Shown piece after piece: positions 17,648 through 26,627 of a DNA stretch of 64,000 nt; the stretch's first letter is position 1, and every line of letters starts with the position of its first letter. The position numbers and the translations under genes are program-made. This DNA comes from Paenibacillus azoreducens (GTDB taxonomy: Bacteria; Bacillota; Bacilli; Paenibacillales; Paenibacillaceae). The stretch is taken from contig NZ_AP025343.1 in assembly GCF_021654775.1 (NCBI RefSeq), positions 6,512,001 through 6,576,000 on the forward strand, in the 5' to 3' direction. The notes under the pieces were generated by a model. The model searched no databases and was not told the origin of the DNA. It worked only from the letters and a program-made list of their open reading frames with translations.

Positions 17648-18844
17648 TTGAAAAGCAAAAGAATACGTTTGATTGATTGTTTACGGGGGTTTAGCCTGCT
17701 TGGCATTTTGCTTGCCAATATGCTTATTTTTCAGTACGGAATGTATGGAAAAGAATTTCTGAATCTATTTCACGTACCCGCAGCGGAATTGACGGCGCAT
17801 AACATTGTGGTGTTGCTGGTCGAGGGCAGCTTTATGCCGATTTTCACCTTTGTCTTCGGGTTTGGCATGATCATGATGAAGGAGGGTCTGAACGCGAAAA
17901 GCAGAAAAGCCGGATGGCCTTTGCTGCGCCGATTCGCCTTGCTGATGGTTCTTGGCATTCTTCACAGCACCTTTTTGTGGGATGGCGATATTCTGCTTTA
18001 TTACGGTTTGGTCGGAATCCTGCTCCTCATTTTCATGAACCGCAAGCCTAAAACGCTGCTCGTATGGTGCTGCATCTTGCTGACGTTGACGGGACTCATG
18101 GGGCTGGTTCCGGAAAACAAAAACGATAAAACGGCACAGGCGACGAATCAGCGGATGGAGGCATACGTCCAAAAAACAGTTACGCTTTATGCCGAGGGAA
18201 CTTATGGGGAAATCAAGCACGACCGGAACACGGCCAATCCAATGGGAGACCGTCCTTCACTCGTACTCGTTGCGTTAATGCTGGCTCCCATTTTGCATAT
18301 GCCTTTATTCCTGCTCGGAATGTATGCGGCCAAAAAGCAATGGTTTGTCGACCCTGAACTGAAACGCGGCATGTACCGCAAAGGGATGCTGATTTTCCTG
18401 CCGCTTGGACTCTTATTAAAATCATACAAACTTCTGTTTCCGGAAATGATCGGTGCAGGAACCGGAGTAATGCTCGGCGGATCCCTGCTGTCCATTGGCT
18501 ATATCATGGCTTTTGCCCTGATCTATTCCAAATACGCCCCTTCGCGGCTGTTGGAGCGTTTTGAAGCCGTAGGGAAGCTGTCGCTGACCAATTATCTGAT
18601 GCAGACCGTCATCTGCACGACGATATTTTATGGATACGGTCTGGGCTGGTTCGGCAAAATCGGCGTCATCGCCGGCTGCGGGTTGGCGCTTCTAATCTAC
18701 ATGATGCAGATGTTTGTCAGCAGCTGGTATATTACGCGCTTCAAATCCGGACCGATTGAACGCGTCATGCGCATGTGGACCTATTTCTCGCTGAGCGGCA
18801 AGGCCAAACGGAAAAAGGCCCCGGCTGCGGCGGCTGAGATGTAA
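17648..18844 (+). CDS. DUF418/YeiB-family membrane protein
   Basis: 398 residues, about eight to ten hydrophobic helices. The N-terminal KSKRIRLIDCLRGFSLLGIL is the family's DUF418/acyltransferase-3-like signature (R-I-x-x-I-D-x-L-R-G), and the C-terminal half carries the DUF418 motif GKLSLTNYLMQTVICTTIFYG. I choose TTG 17648 because TGAGGTGAT lies just upstream; the frame is open further upstream across the response-regulator promoter without a ribosome site. Molecular function is not established; acyl transfer at the membrane is often suggested for such folds. It is divergent from the two-component genes. Confidence 0.85.
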   Translation: MKSKRIRLIDCLRGFSLLGILLANMLIFQYGMYGKEFLNLFHVPAAELTAHNIVVLLVEGSFMPIFTFVFGFGMIMMKEGLNAKSRKAGWPLLRRFALLMVLGILHSTFLWDGDILLYYGLVGILLLIFMNRKPKTLLVWCCILLTLTGLMGLVPENKNDKTAQATNQRMEAYVQKTVTLYAEGTYGEIKHDRNTANPMGDRPSLVLVALMLAPILHMPLFLLGMYAAKKQWFVDPELKRGMYRKGMLIFLPLGLLLKSYKLLFPEMIGAGTGVMLGGSLLSIGYIMAFALIYSKYAPSRLLERFEAVGKLSLTNYLMQTVICTTIFYGYGLGWFGKIGVIAGCGLALLIYMMQMFVSSWYITRFKSGPIERVMRMWTYFSLSGKAKRKKAPAAAAEM

Positions 18845-18883
18845 AACCGTCCAGAGGGACCAGAATTGCAGCGACCCCGGAAT

Positions 18884-19137
18884 TCAAACGGGATGATGCC
18901 CCGGATCTTCGCGCTCCTTCAAACACTCAAAGCATTCGAGCGTCTGATCCTCCAGCACCGTCCCGTTCAAAAATCCGTTTTCGTAGGCGCGATCAAAAAA
19001 ATAATAGACCCATTCGATTTGCCGAAAGTAGCGTAATGACGGGCATTTCCCGTGCAAATCCGATTCACAATTTTTTTGATCGCGCCTCAATAGATCGCTT
19101 TGCCGCAGCTGCGGCAGTTCCCGATAAACTCCTGCAT
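18884..19137 (-). pseudogene. Small CxxC...CxxC protein split by a frameshift
   Basis: A strong ribosome site (CGGGAGG, 8-nt spacing) precedes ATG 19137, which encodes only MQEFIGNCRSCGKAIY before TGA at 19087-19089. The -1 frame continues from TTG 19090 for 68 codons and ends with a second CxxC (LECFECLKE). Joined, they would make an approximately 84-residue protein with CxxC pairs at each end, a zinc-ribbon-like pattern. The stop and the TTG overlap (TTGA), so translational coupling is possible. I see no classical slippery heptamer. Most likely an indel-disrupted gene or two coupled pieces. Confidence 0.5.
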
Positions 19138-19185
19138 GACGCTAACCTCCCGTTCGGGTATGAATGATTGGTTGATCCAAGTGGC

Positions 19186-19350
19186 TTATCGTCCTCTAAC
19201 CCGCCCGAAAACAAGGGATATAACAAATAATATCAGGAAAATATAGAACAACACCTTCGCAATGCCGACCGCGGCGGATACGATGCCGAAAAAACCGAAA
19301 ATCCCCGCCACAACAGCGATAATCAGAAATAACAATGCCCATCCTAACAT
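19186..19350 (-). CDS. DUF1328-family small membrane protein (54 aa)
   Basis: [20 protein letters not shown] begins the product, followed by [20 protein letters not shown] and a short VFGRVRGR tail: two helices separated by a Gly/Ala-rich turn, the standard DUF1328 (YtjA-like) pattern and length. ATG 19350 follows AAGGGTGAG. A longer reading frame in another phase overlaps it but lacks a ribosome site. The role is unknown; homologues are often stress-induced. Confidence 0.85.
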   Translation of the reverse strand: MLGWALLFLIIAVVAGIFGFFGIVSAAVGIAKVLFYIFLILFVISLVFGRVRGR

Positions 19351-19423
19351 AATTTCTCACCCTTTTCTGTTTGAGGTATGGTTCGATACTTTCTTGTAAC
19401 CGATCTTTTGGTAGTTGAATCCG

Positions 19424-19455
19424 AAAGAAAAAACAAAAAGACCGCAAATGCGGTC
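19424..19455 (-). terminator. Terminator of the SDR gene
   Basis: GACCGCATTTGCGGTC (19440-19455) is a near-perfect hairpin followed on the minus strand by TTTTTGTTTTTT, immediately after the stop codon. Confidence 0.9.
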
Positions 19456-19456
19456 C

Positions 19457-20200
19457 TTACATGGACTGTCCGGCGTCTACCGTGATGATCTGTCCTGTTA
19501 GAGCCTCCTGCTCCAGTATGGCGCAGATCATGCGGGCAATATCCTCTGGCTGTGCAACTTTCCCCAGCAAAAGACTGCCTGCAAGCTGCTGCATTTGCCC
19601 TTCGCGGCCTTCCCACCATCTGGTCAGCACCGCTCCCGGTGCAACGCAGTTAACGCGGATATCCGGAGCAAGCGCCTTGGCTAAGGAACGCGTAAGACCA
19701 TGGACAGCCGCTTTGGAGACGGCATAAGGCAGCGACGAGCCCGTGCCCGTGATTCCGGCAATGCTGCCCAAGTTGACGATGGCTCCCTGCTTTTGCCGCT
19801 TCATATAAACCGATGCAGCACGCGTACAGTAAAACATGCCTTTTACGTTGGTCTGCAGCAGCGCATCCCATGCCTGCTCGTCCACGGACTCCAGATCATC
19901 CATCGGAATATGACGGGTAATGCTTGCGTTATTGACCAGAAGATCAAGCGATCCCCACTTATGGACAACGGCGTCCACCATGGCTTTGACCTCTTGTTCA
20001 CGCGACACATCCGCCCGAATGGCCAGCGCACGGCCGCCCAGGCTTTCTATAAGCTGCACCGTTTCCCCGGCTTCAGCGGCCGACCGCGAATAATTGACGG
20101 CAACCGCGGCTCCGCGTTCGGCCAGCGCAAGCGATGCAGCCCGTCCAATGCCAGTTCCTCCGCCTGTAACAAGCGCGACTTTATTTTTGAGTTCCATCAT
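19457..20200 (-). CDS. SDR-family oxidoreductase
   Basis: 247-residue NAD(P)-dependent short-chain dehydrogenase/reductase. The cofactor loop is TGGGTGIG, followed by NNAS, the catalytic Ser in NLGSIAG, and the YxxxK pair in YAVSKAA; the C-terminus ends with the usual TGQIITVDAG. Substrate unknown; overall it resembles FabG/glucose-dehydrogenase-type reductases. The start is ATG 20200 (or the adjacent ATG 20197) after GGGGAGAG. It follows the tautomerase gene by 50 bp on the same strand, and both diverge from a LysR regulator that probably controls them. Confidence 0.9.
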   Translation of the reverse strand: MMELKNKVALVTGGGTGIGRAASLALAERGAAVAVNYSRSAAEAGETVQLIESLGGRALAIRADVSREQEVKAMVDAVVHKWGSLDLLVNNASITRHIPMDDLESVDEQAWDALLQTNVKGMFYCTRAASVYMKRQKQGAIVNLGSIAGITGTGSSLPYAVSKAAVHGLTRSLAKALAPDIRVNCVAPGAVLTRWWEGREGQMQQLAGSLLLGKVAQPEDIARMICAILEQEALTGQIITVDAGQSM

Positions 20201-20250
20201 GTTCTCTCCCCATTCATTCGTGTCTTATTTGTTAAAGGTTCCGTATGAAC

Positions 20251-20640
20251 TCATCGCTCCGAAGCAAATTGTGCAATCCCGTTGCCGAACGACCAATTTT
20301 CCAGCGTGTTTTCCGTCACAACCACCATGACATCCTGCGGTCTGGCACCGGTATCGGCTTGCAGCAAATCGGCAATCCGGGCGTACAATGCCTGCTTCTG
20401 GCGCCGGGAACGCCCCTCCCTCATAGTGATCTGGATAAAGATTTGCTGCTCGGATCTAGGGATCCCCAAATAACCCCTATCGTATAACAGCTCCCCCGGA
20501 GCATGCGCAGTGATGACCTGAAAATAATCATCCTCCGGAACATCAATGGTTTCGACCATCGCCCGGTGAACAGAACGGCTGATCATGGACAGCTCTTCCT
20601 GTGATTTTCCTTGCTGCAAATCAATTCGTACAAATGGCAT
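20251..20640 (-). CDS. Tautomerase-superfamily protein (129 aa)
   Basis: After removal of Met the product would start with Pro (PFVRIDLQQGKS), the catalytic base of the 4-oxalocrotonate tautomerase superfamily. At 129 residues it is the longer two-module type, with a second beta-alpha-beta unit beginning near IFIQITMREGRSRRQK. ATG 20640 is preceded by AAGGAG ten bases upstream; the frame opens 14 codons earlier without a ribosome site, and that start would bury the proline. First gene of a pair with the SDR reductase; the natural substrate is unknown. Confidence 0.87.
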   Translation of the reverse strand: MPFVRIDLQQGKSQEELSMISRSVHRAMVETIDVPEDDYFQVITAHAPGELLYDRGYLGIPRSEQQIFIQITMREGRSRRQKQALYARIADLLQADTGARPQDVMVVVTENTLENWSFGNGIAQFASER

Positions 20641-20710
20641 TTGAATCCAGCTCCTTCTTGCCTGTTTTGCCGGCAAAGCCATTGTATCTAATTCACTCTT
20701 ATCTGTATAA

Positions 20711-20729
20711 TTGAATTAACTGAATTCAA
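20711..20729. promoter_or_regulatory. Likely LysR-type regulator binding site
   Basis: TTGAATT-AACTG-AATTCAA is a perfect 7-5-7 inverted repeat containing the T-N11-A LysR motif. It lies in the 120-bp divergent promoter region between the tautomerase/SDR operon and the LysR gene. Confidence 0.65.
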
Positions 20730-20760
20730 AATTCATTTTCATTGAACCATAGGAGGGTCC

Positions 20761-21675
20761 ATGGATCTTAAAGCAATCAAAACCTTCCACCGCATTGTCG
20801 CCCTCGGCGGCTTCAATCGGGCGGCGGAAGAGCTTCATTATGCCCAGTCCACGGTGACCATGCAGATCCAGAAGCTTGAAGCCGAACTTGGCATGCGCCT
20901 GATGGAACGGGGGAAAACCTTTGAACTAACGGAAGCCGGCCGTCTTTTCTTGGAACAAAGCGCACATATCGTCAGGGATATGGACCAGCTTACAAATATG
21001 ATGACAGGGCTGGTATCCGGCGAGGCCGGGCATGTCCGGCTTGGAGTCGTCGAACCAGTCGCCAGCTATCGCATGCCGGCGATCCTGGCAGACTTCCTCC
21101 GTGATTATCCCAACATCCGCGTATCCATTACCATTGCCGGTTCCGCCGTATTATGCGAGCAGCTGCAGCATGGCGGGCTGGATCTGGCGATTTGCTCCCC
21201 GCCCTTGCTGAAAACGGCTTTGTATTTTGAACCGCTGCTCACGGAACATTTTGTTGTTTTGCTGCCTGAACGGCATCCGCTGACGGACAAGGATGTGGTT
21301 TCCATCCAGGATTTGCGGGAGCACCGGCTGCTGATCACCTCGGCGGATTGCCCGTACCGGCGCAAGCTGGAATTGATTATGCAGCAGCCGGGAGGACATC
21401 CCCCGGATACCCTTGAAATCGGCAGCATGTCCGCGTTGAAATTTTATGTCCAAAGCGGGCTCGGCGCAGCGCTCGTGCCATTGTCCGTCCTGCGTCCCGA
21501 ACCTCTTGGAACGGTGATCCGGCCGTTAAGAGGCAATGAAGTCGATATGACCTGCGGCTTGTTGTGCAAAACGGCGGACTATCCGCTGCAGTTGGCCGCC
21601 GGCCGGCTGTACCGGTTTTTGCAAACCGCACTACGGGCCTGCGATAACCATTCATATACTGCTTTAGGTATGTAG
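20761..21675 (+). CDS. LysR-family transcriptional regulator
   Basis: 304 residues: N-terminal winged HTH (AIKTFHRIVALGGFNRAAEELHYAQSTVTMQIQKLE, the LysR signature) and a periplasmic-binding-protein-like effector domain. ATG 20761 sits just after AGGAGGGTCC. It is divergent from a tautomerase-SDR pair, with a T-N11-A palindrome between them, so activation of that pair by a small organic ligand is likely (family knowledge plus layout). A hairpin terminator follows. Confidence 0.93.
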   Translation: MDLKAIKTFHRIVALGGFNRAAEELHYAQSTVTMQIQKLEAELGMRLMERGKTFELTEAGRLFLEQSAHIVRDMDQLTNMMTGLVSGEAGHVRLGVVEPVASYRMPAILADFLRDYPNIRVSITIAGSAVLCEQLQHGGLDLAICSPPLLKTALYFEPLLTEHFVVLLPERHPLTDKDVVSIQDLREHRLLITSADCPYRRKLELIMQQPGGHPPDTLEIGSMSALKFYVQSGLGAALVPLSVLRPEPLGTVIRPLRGNEVDMTCGLLCKTADYPLQLAAGRLYRFLQTALRACDNHSYTALGM

Positions 21676-21714
21676 GATGCCGAATATCGTCAAATCCCAC
21701 ATCCATGCAGATCA

Positions 21715-21745
21715 CCCGGGACCACACGGCCCCGGGGATTTTTTT
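21715..21745 (+). terminator. Terminator of the LysR gene
   Basis: CCCGGG pairs with CCCGGG across an approximately 12-nt loop, followed by ATTTTTTTA on the plus strand. Confidence 0.75.
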
Positions 21746-21758
21746 ATAGACGATGACC

Positions 21759-24700
21759 CTAATTCAAATTCACTTCCACCGGATCGGAATTGATGCGGCT
21801 GCCCACTGCCCGGATCACGAATTGGTATTTATCCGAGGCGTTGATATTATTTACCGTAAAGCTGTACTCTGTTTTGCCCGGCTCGGCGGCAATATACGTA
21901 TTCCAATACGTTTTGATTTTGCCGCTTTTTTCGTATATGCGGAAGCCCCTCACAGGTTCGCTGCTCGAAACCGGCGCCTTCCAAGAGATGACGGCTTTGC
22001 CGCCGCTCGACTGAATTTTGGCGTTTTCGACTTTAGACGGCTTGGTATCCGTTCGCTTGATGCCGTATTGATCATACAGCTTGACGCCGTCGTCGCCGGA
22101 TTTTTCATCTTTTTTGGCCGCGGTATATGCTTTGATCTGCAGCACGTCCCCTGAAACGGACACATCCGTAAACATCTTTTTATTCGGCTGGGTATCCACG
22201 GCCGCGAAATAATCGTTATACCCGGGATATTTGGTATAAAATTTGTCCCCAAGCGCATTGGACATCAGATAAATTATTCCCTGCGGATTGACGGCATTGC
22301 CCTGCGCATCATACGTGATTTGGCTTGTAGGAATCACTTTGTCGTTCAGCATCTGGTAAGATCTCATATACATATGGTCATGCGCTTCGAATACCATGTC
22401 GATGCCCATTTCATCAAAAGCGGGCACAAGCACTTTTCTATAAAATTGAACCCTGTCGTCTTCCCATTCCCCCGCATTATCCCCCGCCGAATAAGGACCT
22501 TTGTGGAAAGTGACGAATTTCCATTTGGCATCGCTCTTTGCAACAACATATTTCATCCATTCGACTTGGTCGGCAAACTGCTGATCCTGCTTCTTGATGT
22601 CTTTGCCGTTGCTCGCGAGTTTCCCTGCATATTGCGAGTTAAAAACAAGGAACAACGCATCGCCGTATTCAAAGGAATACACGGAGCCGTCATGCGTATT
22701 GACCACCACTTGCTTCGGTACATTGAAGTGATAATAAAAGTTAGAATTCGGCGTCGTTTCGTCCCCGTCGTAATCCTGAACCTCATGACCGCCTACGACC
22801 GGCGCGATCGGAACATTCAGCAGCTGATCCTGCGCAAGACCAAGCATCCACTGCCACTGCTCTTCGAGATCGCCGTTATCCACCAGATCACCCGCATTGA
22901 TGAGGAATTTCGGGTCGCCGATCGTTTGGACGGCTTTTTTGAATGTATCCGCCCAAGGCTCAAAATCCGATTTACTGGAAGCCTGCGAGTCGGAGCCTAC
23001 GATAAAGTGAAAAGGCTGAGTGCCAGGCGCATCCGTCGTAAAACTTCCAACCGTGCTCCAACTGTCCGCCTGCCCGCTGCCGACCCGGAATTTATAAGCC
23101 GTTCCAGGCGATAATCCGGCTGCCGTTACCTTATGGCTGTAGAACTTCTTTTTCTTATTCGCCTTCCGGTCCGCCTTCGTCATGAAGGTCTGGATCTCTT
23201 CGGTCGTCCCTTGGAACATCAAAGCTTCATTTTCGGGAAAACCGCCTCCGGAAGCTTTCGAAGCTTCAACCACCTGTACAACGGATGCGGCCGTTACATC
23301 GGTATACCAGGCGAAAGAACGGCTTGTTTTGGCATCCCCGCCCAATGTCATATTGATCAGCTTCGGTACGGAAGGCGTCCCCTGCGTATTCTGTACGGTA
23401 AAGCTCCACATAATATCTTGCGTCAGCGGAATATGGTCGTCCCTGCCCTGAATCAGTCCTTTGGGGACTTTGACGGTATAGGTCTGGCCGTTTGCAAAAG
23501 ACGGGTGTTTGATATTCAGCGTATTGTTATTTACGATTTCGGATGTTACGGACCCGAGCGGTGCATTGTTTTTGTCCACGATGCTCACGCTGTAACCCGA
23601 ATTCTGTGACACCGGCTTGTTGAACGTTACGGTTACCGGCGCAGACGCAAGCACACTGCTTTCGCCGGGGCTTGGCGTCTTGGACAGCTCAATCGTCGGT
23701 TTATCCCCGGGTTCGCCACCCTGCTTCGCCGTTCCCGATAGCCGGATTTCTTTGATCAAGCTGGAACCGGTGCTGCCGATTCCTTGACTGCCTTTGGTAT
23801 TCGTGTTTGAGCTTACAATCCAGCGGATATACAGCTGATCCTGGTTGTCTGCGGCTGCGGGAAGAGGAGCGTTCACAAGCTTGCATGTGCTGCCTGAGCA
23901 GTTAAAGCTGGACAGTGTCATCTTCAGCGAAATACCCGGCACATCTGTCCAGTTCTGATTGTCGCTGCTGATCTGTACTTTGAAATCCCGCGGTCCCGTA
24001 CCCGAGGATGTCTGCTGTGAGGAGAGGGTGATATTTTCGTAACCTTTGGTGGAAATGCTGGCTAACCAATATTTTTTGCCGCTGCCATTATCCCAGCCCT
24101 GATAGCTGATCGAATGCTGGCCGCTGTCATAGTCCTCGAAGTAGCCGCCGACATTGCGGAAGTTTGATGCTGACTTGAACATCCCGCCCGTGGCCGGGAA
24201 GGTTCCGTTATTGCCTGAATTCGCAAAAATCCATTCCGCAAGCACGGACGGCTCCGAAGCTGCCGCCGCATCCTTGGTGGTGACCTCTACCGCGGCACTC
24301 CGGGCGGATTCCTTCCCTGCTAAGTCATAGGAGGTTACCGCATATTTATAGATCGTGTTGGCGGCCAGGCCGGAATCAGTGTAGGTTAACGCATCCGTAC
24401 TGCCAATTTTGACGCCATCGCGGTAGATACCGTACCCCGAAACGCCAGCAGCATCCGCCTGAGCCGTCCATATCAATTGGACTCCGTCGGCTGACACCGT
24501 TGAGGCAGTAGGCTGGCCCGGAACGGCAGGAAGGTCCTGGCCGGGAGAAGGAGGAGATGTCGTATCCTTGGGTTCTCCCTCCACCTTGATGCCAATCAGT
24601 TGGCTGGAACCGAAGTCATCTATCGTAGATCCGTTTGTGCTCTGATCCGATATAACCAGCCATCGGATAAAGAGCTGCGCCCGATCGTCCGCCGCCTGCG

Positions 24701-25211
24701 GCAGCGCGATGCCGTTTAGAACCGCCGGTTCTTCAGCATGTAGTATGAGATCCGGCAGTTCGGTCCCGTCACCAGTGACATTGATCCAATTTTGTTGATC
24801 GGTACTGATCTGTATTCTGAAATCGCGTGGGCTTGCTGTTCCTTTCCCTTGTTGGGATGAAGATAGCGTGATATGCCGATAATCTTTGGTCGAAAGTGAG
24901 ACCAGCCAATACTTTTCCTGCCCGGCTTCCGAATGCCATCCCTGATAGCGGATTGCCTTGTTGTCGTCATTCCACCCATAATGCTGGCGCGGCGGAACGG
25001 GCTGCAGGTTCGATTCATTTTGGTGTATTCCGCCGGTCGCCGGAAAAACGCCCAAATCCCCGGGATTATCGGCGAACTTCCATTCAGCAAGTGTAACGGC
25101 AGCCGTTTTCCCCTCCGCAAACGATATTCCCTGAACCGGGAATATGAGCAGCATTACGGCACACAGCAATAAAAGGAATCTCGTTCCGATTTTGTTCGAA
25201 AATATACCCAT
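21759..25211 (-). CDS. Secreted multidomain metallophosphatase (purple acid phosphatase-like)
   Basis: 1150 residues with a signal peptide (LLLLCAVMLLIFPVQGISFA). Order: two copies of a discoidin-like module with FPATGG, YQGW and PRDFKVQIS motifs (near 39-215 and 324-500) separated by a fibronectin-III domain (232-315); a Big_5-type Ig domain (504-615); a purple-acid-phosphatase N-domain (618-735); a calcineurin-like catalytic domain (737-1010) and a C-terminal fibronectin-III domain (1055-1150). Metal motifs: SDSQ near 738, GDLVDNG near 775, GGHE near 807, FHKGPY near 902, AHDHMY near 943. The usual GNHE Asn is Gly, so activity may be altered. ATG 25211 has GAGAGGAG six bases upstream; ATG 25217 abuts that site. 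Confidence 0.88.
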   Translation of the reverse strand: MGIFSNKIGTRFLLLLCAVMLLIFPVQGISFAEGKTAAVTLAEWKFADNPGDLGVFPATGGIHQNESNLQPVPPRQHYGWNDDNKAIRYQGWHSEAGQEKYWLVSLSTKDYRHITLSSSQQGKGTASPRDFRIQISTDQQNWINVTGDGTELPDLILHAEEPAVLNGIALPQAADDRAQLFIRWLVISDQSTNGSTIDDFGSSQLIGIKVEGEPKDTTSPPSPGQDLPAVPGQPTASTVSADGVQLIWTAQADAAGVSGYGIYRDGVKIGSTDALTYTDSGLAANTIYKYAVTSYDLAGKESARSAAVEVTTKDAAAASEPSVLAEWIFANSGNNGTFPATGGMFKSASNFRNVGGYFEDYDSGQHSISYQGWDNGSGKKYWLASISTKGYENITLSSQQTSSGTGPRDFKVQISSDNQNWTDVPGISLKMTLSSFNCSGSTCKLVNAPLPAAADNQDQLYIRWIVSSNTNTKGSQGIGSTGSSLIKEIRLSGTAKQGGEPGDKPTIELSKTPSPGESSVLASAPVTVTFNKPVSQNSGYSVSIVDKNNAPLGSVTSEIVNNNTLNIKHPSFANGQTYTVKVPKGLIQGRDDHIPLTQDIMWSFTVQNTQGTPSVPKLINMTLGGDAKTSRSFAWYTDVTAASVVQVVEASKASGGGFPENEALMFQGTTEEIQTFMTKADRKANKKKKFYSHKVTAAGLSPGTAYKFRVGSGQADSWSTVGSFTTDAPGTQPFHFIVGSDSQASSKSDFEPWADTFKKAVQTIGDPKFLINAGDLVDNGDLEEQWQWMLGLAQDQLLNVPIAPVVGGHEVQDYDGDETTPNSNFYYHFNVPKQVVVNTHDGSVYSFEYGDALFLVFNSQYAGKLASNGKDIKKQDQQFADQVEWMKYVVAKSDAKWKFVTFHKGPYSAGDNAGEWEDDRVQFYRKVLVPAFDEMGIDMVFEAHDHMYMRSYQMLNDKVIPTSQITYDAQGNAVNPQGIIYLMSNALGDKFYTKYPGYNDYFAAVDTQPNKKMFTDVSVSGDVLQIKAYTAAKKDEKSGDDGVKLYDQYGIKRTDTKPSKVENAKIQSSGGKAVISWKAPVSSSEPVRGFRIYEKSGKIKTYWNTYIAAEPGKTEYSFTVNNINASDKYQFVIRAVGSRINSDPVEVNLN

Positions 25212-25230
25212 GCGCATCTCCTCTCACATT

Positions 25231-25252
25231 AAAATTAAAACGCTTTAATTTT
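25231..25252. repeat. 22-bp inverted repeat upstream of the phosphatase gene
   Basis: AAAATTAAA-ACGC-TTTAATTTT is a perfect 9-4-9 inverted repeat 20 bp before the phosphatase start. A central CG pair is reminiscent of LacI-family operators, but this is only a suggestion. Confidence 0.55.
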
Positions 25253-25451
25253 TAGTGAAAACCACTTGATGACAGCCGGCCGGCCATTCCCTGTTAAATA
25301 TACGGATAACCGCAGGCAAACAGAACTGGAAAATGGAATCCGATGGAATCCGTTTCCTGCGAGGATATTCGGCTCCTTCATACATGACACGTCAAACGCA
25401 GAATATGATCACTTGCCAATTTGCGTAAAATAACTGAAGATTGCGGAACAA

Positions 25452-25509
25452 ATCCATACTATTACGTAAACGCGGATCGCATCCATACTATTAAGTTAAC
25501 GCGGAACGC
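25452..25509. repeat. 29-bp tandem repeat
   Basis: Units 25452-25480 and 25481-25509 match at 26 of 29 positions (both begin ATCCATACTATTA and end in CGCGGA-C/A-CGC). They lie in the 460-bp gene-free region 25212-25671 that holds the divergent promoters of the phosphatase and the EamA transporter; nothing else there is recognisable. Confidence 0.75.
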
Positions 25510-25671
25510 AAGCAGTTTCCTGCCATCTCCCGCCGTAACGGCGGCACAGAAATAATCTGTGCCGGTACAGATGACATTTTATTATATTGTTGCACGGCTG
25601 CTCCCGGCTTAGAATAGAAAACATAAGCAGGACCGGTCCTCCACAGCGCGCATAATATTAGGGAGGTCATC

Positions 25672-26610
25672 ATGAAATTTCCAATTCAGCAAAAAGCCAT
25701 ATTGGCAGCGGTTATCAATGCCATCATCATCGGCTTTTCATTCATATTCGTCAAACACTCGCTTTCTTTTGCCGACCCGCTGGATTCGCTGGCGCACCGC
25801 TTTACGTTTTCTTTTATCGCGGCCACCCTGTTTGCTTTTCCGGGCTGGTCCCGGCTCAAAGCCATGCGGAAGCAAGCATTCGCCGTTATTCCGCTGGCGC
25901 TTCTGAATCCGTCGCTGTTTTTCGCTCTTCAGGCTTTCGGACTGCAGCATGCTTCATCCGCTATCGCAGGCATTGTACAAGCCACGGTGCCGGTGTTTAC
26001 GATGATCCTTGCCGCCGTATTCCTAAAAGAACGCGCCAGCACGGTTCAACTGCTGTGCACGCTTCTGTCGGTGTCCGGAGTCATCCTTGTTTTCGCCGTT
26101 CCGGGCGTTGGCGCTTCTTCCGCCAGTTTCTTGGGCATTACTTTGATCCTGCTGTCGGCATTGGCGCTGGCCGGTTATACAACGATCGCCCGAAAGCTGA
26201 CACAGACGCTGCGCCCGAAAGATTTGACTTATATGATGATCCTGTTCGGATTCATCGTTTTCAACCTGATCGCTCTTGTCAAACACGGAGCTGCGGGCAC
26301 CATAGGAACATATTTCATGCCGCTTCGTAAACCGGGTTTTATCGTCGATATGGCATATTTGGGCGTGTTATCCTTCCTTGTGACTTCATTTTTGTCCAAT
26401 TTTGCGCTTTCGGTTCTCGAAGCGTCCAAAGTCAGTGTGTTTGCCGGCTTGTCCACAGTCGTGACCATCGCCGGCGGGGTACTGCTGCTGCATGAACAGC
26501 TCGGCTGGTATCATTGGGTCGGAGCGATCATGATTGTGTCGGGAGTCACAGGCGTGAACCTTGCCAAGAAAAAGCTCCCACCTGCACAAAAGTCTGCAGA
26601 AACTAGTTAA
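25672..26610 (+). CDS. EamA/DMT-family transporter
   Basis: 312 residues with ten predicted membrane helices in two EamA repeats (IIIGFSFIFVKHSLSF starts the first; the second ends with LGWYHWVGAIMIVSGVTGVNLAKK). Such proteins usually export metabolites or amino acids; the substrate cannot be told. ATG 25672 is preceded by GGGAGGTCATC. It is divergent from the phosphatase gene and followed within 20 bp by a short inverted-repeat element. Confidence 0.9.
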   Translation: MKFPIQQKAILAAVINAIIIGFSFIFVKHSLSFADPLDSLAHRFTFSFIAATLFAFPGWSRLKAMRKQAFAVIPLALLNPSLFFALQAFGLQHASSAIAGIVQATVPVFTMILAAVFLKERASTVQLLCTLLSVSGVILVFAVPGVGASSASFLGITLILLSALALAGYTTIARKLTQTLRPKDLTYMMILFGFIVFNLIALVKHGAAGTIGTYFMPLRKPGFIVDMAYLGVLSFLVTSFLSNFALSVLEASKVSVFAGLSTVVTIAGGVLLLHEQLGWYHWVGAIMIVSGVTGVNLAKKKLPPAQKSAETS

Positions 26611-26627
26611 TAACTTGAATTATGAAT

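Noticed and set aside
19196..19447. 83-codon minus-strand frame over the DUF1328 gene
   Set aside because: The shorter frame at 19186-19350 has the DUF1328 pattern and a good ribosome site; the longer one is out of phase.
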